Notes: a model not told the origin generated them from the letters alone. Shown: positions 34,663-43,400, numbered from the stretch's first letter. The stretch is 64,000 nucleotides of DNA from Desulfamplus magnetovallimortis (GCF_900170035.1 NZ_LT828540.1:384960-448959), one strand, 5' to 3'. A program made the numbers and translations.

Positions 34663-34890
34663 ATGAAACACATCATCGTTGGTCTTGTCGCTATCACGCT
34701 TGGAATATGGGGAATTGTACTGAACTGGTATCAGTTTCTTGATCTTCTCTGGGTACTTGTGCCCATGGCAGCCGTTATATGCGGTGTAATTGCCCTGCTG
34801 GCAGGGATAAGCAACTTTTCAAAATCCTCAGACACCGATGCGGGAAGATCAGTGGAGGAACGTCTGGCAGAGGAGAGTTTTAATGAGTAG
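34663..34890 (+). CDS. mamI: MamI-like membrane protein, set 2
   Basis: Protein of 75 residues with two helices (about 3-20 and 30-50), a turn containing Asn-Trp-Tyr-Gln-Phe, and an acidic, Ser-rich tail. Matches MamI by length and helix pattern (Gly-Ile-Trp-Gly-Ile; Val-Ile-Cys-Gly-Val). CAAGGAGAG precedes ATG 34663. Its last eight bases overlap the mamA start. Same mamI-mamA-mamQ order as set 1. Confidence 0.75.
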   Translation: MKHIIVGLVAITLGIWGIVLNWYQFLDLLWVLVPMAAVICGVIALLAGISNFSKSSDTDAGRSVEERLAEESFNE

Positions 34891-35587
34891 TCCCTATGTT
34901 GATCCCTTTGACGGAGTTGAATCCTCTGAACCTGCTGCAAAGAGTAAGAGGCCTTCAAAGGAGACAATCCCCCTTTCGTTTCATATTCAGTGGCCATTGA
35001 TGCAGATTGGAAACGCCCTGTCAGGTATGGTCAACGGATATAAACGCCTGTTTAAAATGTCAGACAGTGATCTGAAGGCCATGTATCTGAAACAGGCAAA
35101 AAGCATGAACCAGAAGGGAGATACAAAAAAATGCGTTGAGTTTCTGGAAAATGTGGTGAGAATTGACAACCGTGACGCAGACATAATCTACCGTCTCGGG
35201 GTGGCATATGAAAAAAACGGACAGCCAGATTCTGCCATAAAAGCCTATAAAAAGGTTATTTCTCTTGCACCTGACAACGCAAAGGCCCACTACCGCAAAG
35301 CGGTACTTCTTATCAAAAAACAGGATTATGAGAATGCCCTGACTGATCTTGAAGAAGCAATTCAGGAGAAACCTGATTCAGCAGAACTCAATTTCAGGCT
35401 TGGTCAGGTAAACGACAGGTTAAAGAATTATGACAAGGCAATTGAGTATTTCACCAGGGCTGTGGAGCTTAACCCGCAGTTTCTTGCCGCCTTCAAGAAT
35501 ATGGCTTTAACCTATGACAGCCTTAATGACCACGAAGGTTCGTTGAAATGTCTGAAGCGTGCCCTTGAAATTGAAGAACGAAACTAA
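34883..35587 (+). CDS. mamA: MamA TPR scaffold protein, set 2
   Basis: TPR protein (234 residues). A 70-residue N-terminal region with Pro/Ser/Lys is followed by about five TPR units (for example Asp-Asn-Ala-Lys-Ala-His-Tyr-Arg-Lys-Ala and Asn-Pro-Gln-Phe-Leu-Ala-Ala-Phe). It parallels the set-1 MamA in layout, including an N-terminal Phe-x-x-Gln/Trp-x-Ser segment before the repeats. ATG 34883 follows GAGGAG and overlaps the mamI stop. Scaffold role as in known MamA. Confidence 0.8.
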   Translation: MSSPYVDPFDGVESSEPAAKSKRPSKETIPLSFHIQWPLMQIGNALSGMVNGYKRLFKMSDSDLKAMYLKQAKSMNQKGDTKKCVEFLENVVRIDNRDADIIYRLGVAYEKNGQPDSAIKAYKKVISLAPDNAKAHYRKAVLLIKKQDYENALTDLEEAIQEKPDSAELNFRLGQVNDRLKNYDKAIEYFTRAVELNPQFLAAFKNMALTYDSLNDHEGSLKCLKRALEIEERN

Positions 35588-35620
35588 TGAAATGGCATGG
35601 CCAATGAGTGAGAAGGGACG

Positions 35621-36427
35621 ATGGCAAATTTAGATGGATTAACTGCTGCGGAACTGCGAGCCTATCTTTCCGGGCAGACCAAAAAACTAAAACTTCTGAA
35701 AACAGTCCTGATAGTTGCAATTGTAGTTGTTGTGGTCTCTGTAATTGCCCACATCATCTACTACTTCAACTATTTGACCAATCTTAATTTTGACGTACTC
35801 ACGGCAAAATCAAAGGTTGAAAGCGCCATGCAGTACAGGGCAAACCTTATTCCACTGCTGATTGAGAGCGTTGTCAGTTTTGTTGAACATGAGGACAATG
35901 TCTTTAACTCTGTGGTGGATGGTCGTGAGCGCTCCCTGCAAGCAACCCGAAAGCCGGATCTGGAACAACTTAAAAAATCCGTTAAAGATTTAAGTGTATC
36001 CAACGGCTTCAAAGGCATGGACACACTCATGGATAAAATAATTGCCTTTGCAGAACAGTATCCTGATCTTAAAACAGCAGAGCCGTTTCAACTTCTCATG
36101 GCCAAGGCAAGCGATACAGAGGCGGAAATTTATGCAAAGCGCATTGAGATGACAGATGCTGTAAATCTTTATACAACCAGCATCACCATGTTTCCGGGAA
36201 ATTTTTACGCAAACGTGATGTTCAATTTTCCTGACTATGAATATTTCAAGGGCGAACTCTATTCAGAATGGCCCCATTTCAGGGGAAAAAGCCATTCCGG
36301 ATGGCCAAAGGTTTCCATTCAGCAGGATTCCATGCACTCATCGGAAGCAGAAGGCAATGCTGTAGGACAGGGTGTCAGGTCATCAGATACAGGGATAACA
36401 GATTCAAAAGAAAAGAATAACCCATAA
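35621..36427 (+). CDS. mamQ: MamQ, LemA-family membrane protein, set 2
   Basis: LemA-type protein (268 residues): one helix (about 26-48), helical soluble domain, and the LemA signature Ala-Val-Asn-Leu-Tyr-Thr-Thr-Ser-Ile, Phe-Pro-Gly-Asn, Phe-Asn-Phe-Pro. It lacks the Lys/Pro-rich insert of the set-1 copy and adds a polar tail of about 50 residues with Pro/Ser/His. AAGGG precedes ATG 35621, 33 bases after mamA. Confidence 0.8.
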   Translation: MANLDGLTAAELRAYLSGQTKKLKLLKTVLIVAIVVVVVSVIAHIIYYFNYLTNLNFDVLTAKSKVESAMQYRANLIPLLIESVVSFVEHEDNVFNSVVDGRERSLQATRKPDLEQLKKSVKDLSVSNGFKGMDTLMDKIIAFAEQYPDLKTAEPFQLLMAKASDTEAEIYAKRIEMTDAVNLYTTSITMFPGNFYANVMFNFPDYEYFKGELYSEWPHFRGKSHSGWPKVSIQQDSMHSSEAEGNAVGQGVRSSDTGITDSKEKNNP

Positions 36428-36499
36428 CAGATAATACAGGGTCATATAAATGGTAAAGAGCAGACAACAAATCCTGACGTATGGAGAGGTCACATAAAC

Positions 36500-37408
36500 A
36501 TGAGAACCAGCAACAACAATAACAACGAGAAATATCCAGAATGTTACTGGTGCGCTGAAAATGTCGGGAAAATTGCGTTTTGGGGAAATGTGGGGCTGTT
36601 TGTTCTGAAGATTATCTGCGGCCTTGAGGGAAACTCCAAGGCTCTTCTTGCAGATGCAGTACATTCCGGAGTTGATGTCGTCACTGCAACAGTTGTACTG
36701 GTATGTCTTCATGTCAGCAACTCTCCTGCAGATGACGAACACCCCTACGGCCACGGAAATACCGAATATATTGCATCCCTTTTTATCGGGATATCCCTTA
36801 TGGGAGTTGTTGCCCTTATTCTGTATGAATCAATAACTGATATCATGCAGGGAGTCACCCATCAGCCAACCCTTATAGCCCTTCTGGGGCTTATGATATC
36901 CATTGTCGGAAACGAGCTGATGTTCAGACAGTCCCTGTGCTGTGGTGAAAGATTCAAATCCCCCGCAATGATAGCCAATGCATGGGAAAACCGCGCAGAT
37001 GTACTCTCATCCATTGCTGCTCTACTGGGCGTTATTTTTGCTATGATGGGATTTTTGTTCATGGACTCGGTGGGTGCTATTCTTGTGGCATTTTTAATTG
37101 GAAAAAGTGCCTTTGAAATGTTGCAGGATGCATGGGACGGCATACTTGATCACTCCGAAGAGTCAGTTGAAGAGACAGTCCGCCATGAGGTGGAAAAACA
37201 TGCTGATGTTCTAAGTGTTGCATCTTTACAGACAAGAAAAATAGGACCAAATGTGGCGATCGACCTGAAACTTGCTGTTTCACCGGATCTGACATTGCAG
37301 AAGGGTCATGAAATCTCGGTTCGGGTGAAAAGGGCCTTGTTGACTGTGATTGATGACAGAGTGGGTATAATAAACGTGTACCCGACAGGATTTTATGAAA
37401 AAGGGTAA
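36500..37408 (+). CDS. mamB: MamB cation-diffusion facilitator, set 2
   Basis: CDF transporter (302 residues) of the MamB type: N-terminal CYWC pair, Asp-Ala-Val-His-Ser-Gly-Val-Asp in helix 2, His-Pro-Tyr-Gly-His-Gly-Asn-Thr-Glu loop, Trp-Glu-Asn-Arg-Ala-Asp in helix 5. All site residues are present. Tail has Ile-Gly-Pro-Asn-Val-Ala-Ile-Asp, aligning with known MamB. Expected to import iron and to seed vesicle formation. It is followed after six bases by the giant PDZ/NifX gene. Confidence 0.85.
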   Translation: MRTSNNNNNEKYPECYWCAENVGKIAFWGNVGLFVLKIICGLEGNSKALLADAVHSGVDVVTATVVLVCLHVSNSPADDEHPYGHGNTEYIASLFIGISLMGVVALILYESITDIMQGVTHQPTLIALLGLMISIVGNELMFRQSLCCGERFKSPAMIANAWENRADVLSSIAALLGVIFAMMGFLFMDSVGAILVAFLIGKSAFEMLQDAWDGILDHSEESVEETVRHEVEKHADVLSVASLQTRKIGPNVAIDLKLAVSPDLTLQKGHEISVRVKRALLTVIDDRVGIINVYPTGFYEKG

Positions 37409-37414
37409 TAAATT

Positions 37415-40400
37415 ATGGAAAATGATCTGAATAGCAATATAGAAAGGGTATCGGCAGAGGAGAAACGTATTCTTTCAATGAAAAGAAAAATGAAATGGTG
37501 GACAGCAGGCCTTATCATGCTGGCCCTTGTGGCTTTGGGACTTTTCAGCATGGTTTATTTCCCTGGAGCAGTCCAGAAACTGACAACTATCCGGATTTCC
37601 TTTGGAGATAGTTCAGCAACCCGTTCAGACGGACCCGCATATCTTGGAATTGAAATACGGGATCTGCCTAAATCCTCAAGTTTCTTCAGCTCTGGAGGCA
37701 TACTTGTATCCAGGGTTGCACCGGCATCACCTGCCGATGAAAGCGGTTTAAAGGCAGGAGATATAATTCTTCGTTACAACAGAATACGGATAACCGACAC
37801 TCTTCAGTTTCAAGCCATCGTGGCTGAAGCCTCCCCTGGGGACAGGGTTAAACTTACAGTTGAGAGAGATGAAAAAACCCGATATTTTTACTTAGTTCTT
37901 TCAGCGCGCCCCACAAGCCTTGTTCAACTGACAGCAGGCCCTCCATTTTCCCAGGATGATAATGCTGTTGAGCAGTGGGGATGCACCCTTTCACCACTTA
38001 CAGCCTCTTTGAGACAGACCCTTGCCATACCATTGGAAATCAATGGAATTGTTGTGGTTTCAGTCTCTTCCAGCGGCCTTGCAAAAGCATCGGGACTCAT
38101 GCCTGGAGATATAATAACAGGAGTTAATCAACGAGTTACAGCTACAATGGCCGATTTTTACAGTGCCATTGAGGATGAGGAGGAGATAACCCTTAAAGTT
38201 TACAGAAGCGGCAGTATGCTAATTCTGACTGTGGAACAAAAATCCGCACTTCCGCCTCTTGTGACAATTGCAGGGGCTGTGCCGGATGCATCATCCACTG
38301 CCGGAATGCCGGAAACAATACCACCTCCGGGGATGGGACAGGCCACGGCAGGTATGCCAACTGCCGGAACTGCAACAGATGGATTTTTTGGTTCATCAAT
38401 GCCAAGAACTGTAGCAATAGCATCCCAGGGAAGCACCCTTAATGCACCCATGGCACTGCGGTTTGGTACAGCACCATACTTTATCATTGTGGACACAGGA
38501 AGCGGTCAGTACTCGGCAATACAGAACACGGCTCTTGCAGATTCAAGGGGTTACGGAATAATTGCGGCACAGCTTGTTGCCTCAAAAAACGTTGGAGCAA
38601 CCATAGCAGGTTCCTATGGCCTTCAGGCATACACAGGTCTTGTTGCACTCAATATAACCCCGTATGTGGCAAATCCAGGAAGCGTAATTGATGTATTAAA
38701 CCAGTACAGAGAGGCATCCCTTTCCCAGGTTGATCCTGATGATTCACTTTCAGGCTTTGGATATGCCCGCAACATCATTCCAACAGGCGGTGCTCCCTTT
38801 GCAACCGATGACGAAGATGATGAAGAAGAGGAACAAAGTGGCTATAAAGGTATGCCATATAACATTCCTGCACAGGGCAAATATGATCCTGCACTTGATC
38901 CTGCCAATGCATCCACTTCTGATTCTGTTACTTCGGTTCAGGCAACAGCAGGAGTTCTTCCTTCTGCCACTACAGATACATACCTTAATCTGAACCAGCA
39001 GTCAGTGACCTGCATATGCCCTCTGTGCGGCAAAACCTATGACCATCCTGCAGGTGTGCCCTGCTCTTCCTTGGTCTGTCCTGCGGACGGTTCAAGGCTT
39101 ATCAGCCTTAACTCAGGCTCCAGCATCACCTCACCCTCACAGGGTTCAACAGTATCCGAGAGTGTACTTCCTCAGCGTGTGGCTGTTGCAGCAGACGGAG
39201 ATGATCTCAATTCTCCCTTAGCTTTAAGATTCGGCATTGCAAAGTTCTATATTATATATGACATTAAAACCAACCAGTATGCCGCAATTCCCAATACAGC
39301 ACTAAACACTACAGGCGGCTATGGAGTTACAGCAGCCCAGCTTGTGGCTTCAAGGGATGTGGGGGCAACTGTGGCTGTGGCGTATGGACTGCCATCATAT
39401 TATGCATTAAAAACACTTGGTATCAATGTTTATACGGCAGCCCCGGGAAGTGTTGCAACTGTACTCAGTCAATACCGTGCAGCTTCATTATCCCAGATGA
39501 GTGTCACCACTCTTCCCTATGCCCAGTACTTTATTCCAACCGGCGGCGCTCCATTTGCAACTGATGACGAGGATGATGAAGAAGAGGAACAAAGTGGCTA
39601 TAAGGGTATGCCATATAACATTCCTGCACAGGGCAAATATGACCCGGCACTGGATCCGGCCAATGCCTCAACAGAATCAACTTCGATTTTGCCAACGGCC
39701 GGTACCACCCAGAGAGCGGAATACTGCCTTTGTCCCATCTGCCAGATACTTGTGCCACATGCACCTGGAATTTCATGCTCGGACATGGCATGTCCCCAGT
39801 GCGGAAACCGCCTCATGAATGCTGATCCCGGCCAGAGTACAGATACTTTGCCGGAACAGGGAAACACAACCGGCCAACTGCCTTTGCCATCTTCCACCCA
39901 GACACGCAGCTCCACCACTTACACTCTGCCTTACAGTAGCAGTACCTTACCTTACAACAGCAATGATCTGACAGCAACCCAGAATCAGACACAACTGAGA
40001 ACAAATACATCCTTGTTTGTTGCAGGTATGCCAACTGCGGGTATGCCAACGGCAGGTATGCCCACAGCAGGTATGCCTGAAACTATCCCACCAACTGACA
40101 TGGGACAGGGAACAGCCGGAACACCCATTGCAGGAATGCCTACCGCCGGAAGCTCAACACTCTCCACAGGAGTACTCCAGGGTACCATTGACGGAAGCTG
40201 CATATGTCCTGCATGTGGAACAACAGTGCCCCATGTAAGGGGTACAGCTTGTTCTACCCTTTCCTGCCCACGTTGCGGAACTTCCATGATTGGTGAGAGT
40301 ACATCTTTACAGGTTACAGCGGGTATGCCCACGGCAGGGATGCCTACAGCAGGAATGCCCACAGCAGGGATGCCTACAGCGGGGATGCCTACAGCGGGTA

Positions 40401-41392
40401 TGCCAACTGCGGGTATGCCTACGGCAGGAATGCCCGAAACTATTCCACCACCAGGAATGGGACAGAGCACGGCAGGTATGCCTACCGCAGGAATGCCGGA
40501 AACCCTTCCTCCAACAGGACTTGGAGAGACAACAGCAGGACTTACTGTGGCAGGAATTCCGGATATCTCACAGACAGTGGCTGGTGTCACTGTAGCTGGT
40601 ATGCCAACTGCGGGTATGCCTACCGCAGGAATGCCTACCGCAGGAATGCCTACCGCAGGAATGCCGGAAACCCTTCCTCCAACAGGACTTGGAGAGACAA
40701 CAGCAGGACTTGCTGTTGCAGGAATTCCCAATATCTCACAGAGCGTGGCTGGTGTCACTGTAGCTGGTATGCCTACAGCAGGAATGCCAACCGCGGGTAT
40801 GCCTACAGCAGGAATGCCAACTGCGGGTATGCCCGAAACTATTCCACCCCCTGGGATGGGGATAGCAGGTGTAACTGTGGCTGGAATGCCTGAAACCATT
40901 CCTCCGGCAGACATGGGGCCATCTGCAACATCAGTTGCAGGAAGCGGAACAGGAAAGATATGTGTAGCTTCAACCGGAACATCCATCAACTCCAAAATTG
41001 CTGATCTTTTTGAAAAAGCACCCTATTTTCTTATTATTGGCTTTGGAAGCATGGAGGTAGTCAGCAATCCGAATTTAACGGACAAAACAGGTTCAGGTAT
41101 CCAATCTGCCCAGCTTGTTGTAAGTGAAGGCGCAGATGTGGTTATCACAAATGATATAGGTATCAGAGCCATTGAAGAGCTTAACAGACTTCAGGTAAAG
41201 GTCTATACCGGTGTCACAGGAACTGTCAGGGATGCCCTGGACTGGTATCAAAATAACCGTCTGGTTCCCACAAAACTGAACTCTTCACAAGATACATCAG
41301 TAACTGATGAAGATGAAGAGCAACATGGCCCTCCCAGTGCCAGCAAGTCAAAATCAAAAGGTGATACCAAGGGAGACTCTGCCACCCTCTAA
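37415..41392 (+). CDS. Giant PDZ/NifX repeat protein (1325 residues)
   Basis: Membrane-anchored modular protein in the position after mamB that the MamP-like gene occupies in set 1. Order: anchor (about 30-52); PDZ 1 (75-165); PDZ 2 (188-275); Thr-Ala-Gly-Met-Pro repeats; NifX-type domain 1 (331-435); acidic linker Asp-Asp-Glu-Asp-Asp-Glu-Glu-Glu-Glu; Cys knuckle 1 (533-560); NifX-type domain 2 (587-690); the same acidic linker again, almost identical; knuckle 2 (771-798); Thr-Ala-Gly-Met-Pro repeats; knuckle 3 (929-955); a long run of those repeats; NifX-type domain 3 (1181-1285); acidic/basic tail. Knuckles read CxCPxC...(P/D)Hxx(G)...C...CPxxG, a zinc-ribbon or rubredoxin-like pattern. No CxxCH. 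A periplasmic iron or Fe-S handling scaffold is inferred. Confidence 0.7.
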   Translation: MENDLNSNIERVSAEEKRILSMKRKMKWWTAGLIMLALVALGLFSMVYFPGAVQKLTTIRISFGDSSATRSDGPAYLGIEIRDLPKSSSFFSSGGILVSRVAPASPADESGLKAGDIILRYNRIRITDTLQFQAIVAEASPGDRVKLTVERDEKTRYFYLVLSARPTSLVQLTAGPPFSQDDNAVEQWGCTLSPLTASLRQTLAIPLEINGIVVVSVSSSGLAKASGLMPGDIITGVNQRVTATMADFYSAIEDEEEITLKVYRSGSMLILTVEQKSALPPLVTIAGAVPDASSTAGMPETIPPPGMGQATAGMPTAGTATDGFFGSSMPRTVAIASQGSTLNAPMALRFGTAPYFIIVDTGSGQYSAIQNTALADSRGYGIIAAQLVASKNVGATIAGSYGLQAYTGLVALNITPYVANPGSVIDVLNQYREASLSQVDPDDSLSGFGYARNIIPTGGAPFATDDEDDEEEEQSGYKGMPYNIPAQGKYDPALDPANASTSDSVTSVQATAGVLPSATTDTYLNLNQQSVTCICPLCGKTYDHPAGVPCSSLVCPADGSRLISLNSGSSITSPSQGSTVSESVLPQRVAVAADGDDLNSPLALRFGIAKFYIIYDIKTNQYAAIPNTALNTTGGYGVTAAQLVASRDVGATVAVAYGLPSYYALKTLGINVYTAAPGSVATVLSQYRAASLSQMSVTTLPYAQYFIPTGGAPFATDDEDDEEEEQSGYKGMPYNIPAQGKYDPALDPANASTESTSILPTAGTTQRAEYCLCPICQILVPHAPGISCSDMACPQCGNRLMNADPGQSTDTLPEQGNTTGQLPLPSSTQTRSSTTYTLPYSSSTLPYNSNDLTATQNQTQLRTNTSLFVAGMPTAGMPTAGMPTAGMPETIPPTDMGQGTAGTPIAGMPTAGSSTLSTGVLQGTIDGSCICPACGTTVPHVRGTACSTLSCPRCGTSMIGESTSLQVTAGMPTAGMPTAGMPTAGMPTAGMPTAGMPTAGMPTAGMPETIPPPGMGQSTAGMPTAGMPETLPPTGLGETTAGLTVAGIPDISQTVAGVTVAGMPTAGMPTAGMPTAGMPTAGMPETLPPTGLGETTAGLAVAGIPNISQSVAGVTVAGMPTAGMPTAGMPTAGMPTAGMPETIPPPGMGIAGVTVAGMPETIPPADMGPSATSVAGSGTGKICVASTGTSINSKIADLFEKAPYFLIIGFGSMEVVSNPNLTDKTGSGIQSAQLVVSEGADVVITNDIGIRAIEELNRLQVKVYTGVTGTVRDALDWYQNNRLVPTKLNSSQDTSVTDEDEEQHGPPSASKSKSKGDTKGDSATL
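40309..40920 (+). repeat. Minisatellite coding for Thr-Ala-Gly-Met-Pro repeats
   Basis: Fifteen-base units of the form ATGCC(C/T)AC(A/C/G)GC(A/G/T)GG(A/G/T) repeat many times, with longer ~170-base higher-order units (for example 40470-40615 and 40655-40770). Copy number may vary between strains or be misassembled. A long minus-strand ORF here is only a shadow of the repeat. Confidence 0.85.
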
Positions 41393-41409
41393 AATGACAG
41401 GAATAATTA

Positions 41410-42252
41410 ATGGTCAAACAGATATCAAAATTTGTACTGCTTGTATTTCTTCTGCTGCTGGCTATATTCCAGGTCGGCTATATTGCAGTACACTATCTTT
41501 TTAAAACCGACAATACCGAACTTGCTTCAAGCACGCCCATCAAGGATTCCAATATTGTGCTGACAAGCGCTGCCAGTGGAAACCTCAGCCAGGCTGTAAA
41601 AAATGTCAGGGCTTCGGTGGTATATATTACAGGCAGGAAAATAACAACTGTACTGCCTTCCCAGCCCAATGTACTGATATCATTTGCAGAGCCTGTATCC
41701 CTTCCGGGGGATAAAATGGGCTCAGGCATAATCATAGACTCCAGGGGCTATATCCTCACAAATTACCATGTTGTATCCCAGATTACCGATATCCAGGCCA
41801 CACTTTTTGGAATTGAGGGTCAGACATTTCCATGTACAGTGGTCTCGATACACCCGGAGGTTGATCTTGCTGTAATAAAAATAACGACAAATTTTCTGCT
41901 TCCCACAGCAACCCTGGGCAATTCAGATATGGTTGAAGTGACAGATGAAGTAATGGCTGTGGGATGTCCATTCAGCCTTGAACAATCCGTCACACATGGA
42001 ATTATAAGTGATACAAGCCGAACCGTTGATATTGACGGCAGAAGATACGAGGATCTTCTTCAGACAGATGCTGTTATCAACTCCGGAAACAGCGGTGGTG
42101 CCCTGATCAACATGAGGGGAGAAGTTATAGGTATTAATGTTGCCATCTATGCCCCTTCAAGGGTCTATTGCGGTGTGGGCTTTGCCATACCCATAAACAG
42201 AGCAAAACTTATATTAATGAAAGTTCAATATTTACAGGGAGAGGGCGTATGA
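41410..42252 (+). CDS. MamE-like HtrA protease with intact triad, set 2
   Basis: Membrane-anchored HtrA/trypsin-type protease (280 residues): helix about 8-28, protease domain about 55-270. His120 (Tyr-His-Val-Val), Asp152 (Val-Asp-Leu-Ala-Val) and Ser228 (Gly-Asn-Ser-Gly-Gly-Ala) are all present. No PDZ and no magnetochrome, so it is the protease part of MamE alone; PDZ domains are on neighbours (30574, 37415). AGGA precedes ATG 41410, 17 bases after the giant gene. Its stop overlaps the MamI-like gene (ATGA). Probably the active protease of set 2. Confidence 0.75.
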   Translation: MVKQISKFVLLVFLLLLAIFQVGYIAVHYLFKTDNTELASSTPIKDSNIVLTSAASGNLSQAVKNVRASVVYITGRKITTVLPSQPNVLISFAEPVSLPGDKMGSGIIIDSRGYILTNYHVVSQITDIQATLFGIEGQTFPCTVVSIHPEVDLAVIKITTNFLLPTATLGNSDMVEVTDEVMAVGCPFSLEQSVTHGIISDTSRTVDIDGRRYEDLLQTDAVINSGNSGGALINMRGEVIGINVAIYAPSRVYCGVGFAIPINRAKLILMKVQYLQGEGV

Positions 42253-42434
42253 CCACCATCTTTCAAATTATGATCGGCATTATCCTGCTTGCCCTGGGTG
42301 TGTATGGCATTCTGGTTCACTGGTGGGCACTTGTAGATCTGGCAAGCGTTGTAATTCCGGTCTGTCTTGTTTTTTTTGGAGTACTTTCGGTGTTAACTGG
42401 CATCAGTACCATCAGGGAAAATCGACAGGAGTAG
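42249..42434 (+). CDS. Second MamI-like protein of set 2
   Basis: Protein of 61 residues with two helices and a turn with His-Trp-Trp-Ala-Leu-Val-Asp-Leu, close to the Trp-Trp turn of Magnetospirillum MamI. GGGAGAGGG precedes ATG 42249, which overlaps the protease stop. Set 2 thus has two single MamI genes, set 1 one single and one doubled. Confidence 0.7.
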   Translation: MTTIFQIMIGIILLALGVYGILVHWWALVDLASVVIPVCLVFFGVLSVLTGISTIRENRQE

Positions 42435-42525
42435 GCATGGAATGCTTTTCCCATGTATATATCCTGTCCATATTTGATTTTGGATCAGAATCTTTTCTGA
42501 ACGAAAAGGTGTGAATCACGACAAG

Positions 42526-42609
42526 TGGAATGTCTCAGATGGAATGTCTCAGATGGAATGTCTCAGATGGAATGTGTCACATGGAGTGTCTCACATGGAG
42601 TGTCTCACA
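42526..42609 (+). repeat. Six tandem 14-base repeats
   Basis: Units TGGAATGTCTCAGA (three) drift to TGGAATGTGTCACA and TGGAGTGTCTCACA (two). Not a multiple of three, so not coding. They lie between the MamI-like gene and the small ORF at 42694. Confidence 0.85.
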
Positions 42610-42693
42610 AAAACAATTTCGTCAGTTGAGTGAATTATCTGAATCCAGATTTACAGGAAGTTAACTTTTAATCATAAAAAGGAGGTGATCTTA

Positions 42694-42819
42694 ATGTCAA
42701 TAAGCTTTGGAGGTATTGTTTTAACAGCTCTTGTTGTTGCCGTCATTGTCATTGGAATGAAAGTAAAAAGCAACAGCGAAAAGCTTCAGGAACTCGATGA
42801 ACTTGCAAACAATGAATAG
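42694..42819 (+). CDS. Small single-helix membrane protein
   Basis: A 41-residue product with one helix (about 7-23, Gly/Val/Ile-rich) and a charged amphipathic tail (Lys-Ser-Asn-Ser-Glu-Lys-Leu-Gln-Glu-Leu). A near-perfect AAGGAGGTGATC precedes ATG 42694, which strongly suggests efficient translation. Family unknown. Confidence 0.65.
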   Translation: MSISFGGIVLTALVVAVIVIGMKVKSNSEKLQELDELANNE

Positions 42820-42867
42820 CTGAAGTTCCTTTTTTTATTAAATTTATAAAAAACTCGCAGGTCATAA

Positions 42868-42912
42868 GTTCTTAAATATTAATTATCACATTGTGATGAT
42901 ATATTAAAGAAC
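42868..42912. promoter_or_regulatory. Long hairpin upstream of 42943
   Basis: GTTCTT...AAGAAC outer arms, AATAT...ATATT, and an ATCACA/TGTGAT centre form an almost continuous stem about 30 bases upstream of the next start. It may be an operator (the centre resembles CRP/FNR-type dyads), an mRNA stabiliser or a processing site. Confidence 0.5.
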
Positions 42913-42942
42913 CTGTAACTTACGGGAAAAGGAGGACAAGTT

Positions 42943-43239
42943 ATGAGTGCGTCAACTACTGCTGCTCAGACTTCACTGGGTACCACTGCCATCCTGCCGG
43001 CTTCTTCCGGCACGCTGGGTACATGTGCCTCTACCGCAGGAACATCTTCACAACTTGGGCTTTGCCTTGCAAGTCCGACAACCAGTTATTCAAGTTATTC
43101 AACCTACTCTGCAATGACTTATGGTACGGGCTTCAAAGCCGCAGCACTTGCTGCGGCACCGGTACTTTTTGCCGGAGCAGCTCTTGCGGGAGTTGCACTG
43201 TTGAGCTACGCTGTGACAAAAGCAGCTCTTGAGCCGTGA
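42943..43239 (+). CDS. Ser/Thr-rich small membrane protein
   Basis: Protein of 98 residues: the first ~60 residues are rich in Ser, Thr, Ala and Tyr with two Cys, then an Ala-rich hydrophobic helix (about 66-92) with Ala-Gly-Ala-Ala-Leu-Ala-Gly-Val-Ala-Leu. AAAAGGAGGACAAG precedes ATG 42943, one of the strongest ribosome sites here, so an abundant protein is likely. The Gly/Ala helix recalls Mms6/MamD-type crystal-shaping proteins, but no acidic patch follows. Family unknown. Confidence 0.6.
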   Translation: MSASTTAAQTSLGTTAILPASSGTLGTCASTAGTSSQLGLCLASPTTSYSSYSTYSAMTYGTGFKAAALAAAPVLFAGAALAGVALLSYAVTKAALEP

Positions 43240-43251
43240 TACACAAAATTT

Positions 43252-43321
43252 CCAGAATTGCTGCTGATTTTTATAGTTTTTTTATCCTTTTTTTTGAGGA
43301 TAGCGTCATCGGCAATTCTGG
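43252..43321. terminator. Inverted repeat after 42943 gene
   Basis: CCAGAATTGC (43252) and GCAATTCTGG (ends about 43321) are perfect 10-base arms around a T-rich loop with an inner ATCC/GGAT pair. It lies just after the stop and could end or stabilise the transcript. Confidence 0.5.
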
Positions 43322-43334
43322 AAAACATTTGAAA

Positions 43335-43370
43335 AATAATCCGACAGTTTATACTTGAAGAGGCACTATG
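43335..43370 (+). promoter_or_regulatory. Leader element, third (short) copy
   Basis: AAAATAATCCGACAGTTTAT then ACTTGAAGAGGCACT matches the right end of the leaders before mamI (2240-2338) and mamE (11270-11367). It is about 120 bases before the FeoB start. Confidence 0.4.
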
Positions 43371-43378
43371 AACTTAGC

Positions 43379-43400
43379 GCCCTGCGGTCGGGCTTTTTTG
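43379..43400 (+). terminator. Possible rho-independent terminator
   Basis: GCCC-TGCGGTC-GGGC followed by TTTTTTG. Short GC stem and T-run; would separate set 2 from the feoB operon. Confidence 0.5.

Noticed and set aside
39985-40995. 336-residue minus-strand ORF opposite the Thr-Ala-Gly-Met-Pro repeats
   Set aside because: It exists only because the 15-base repeat is open on both strands; no ribosome site and only repeat residues.
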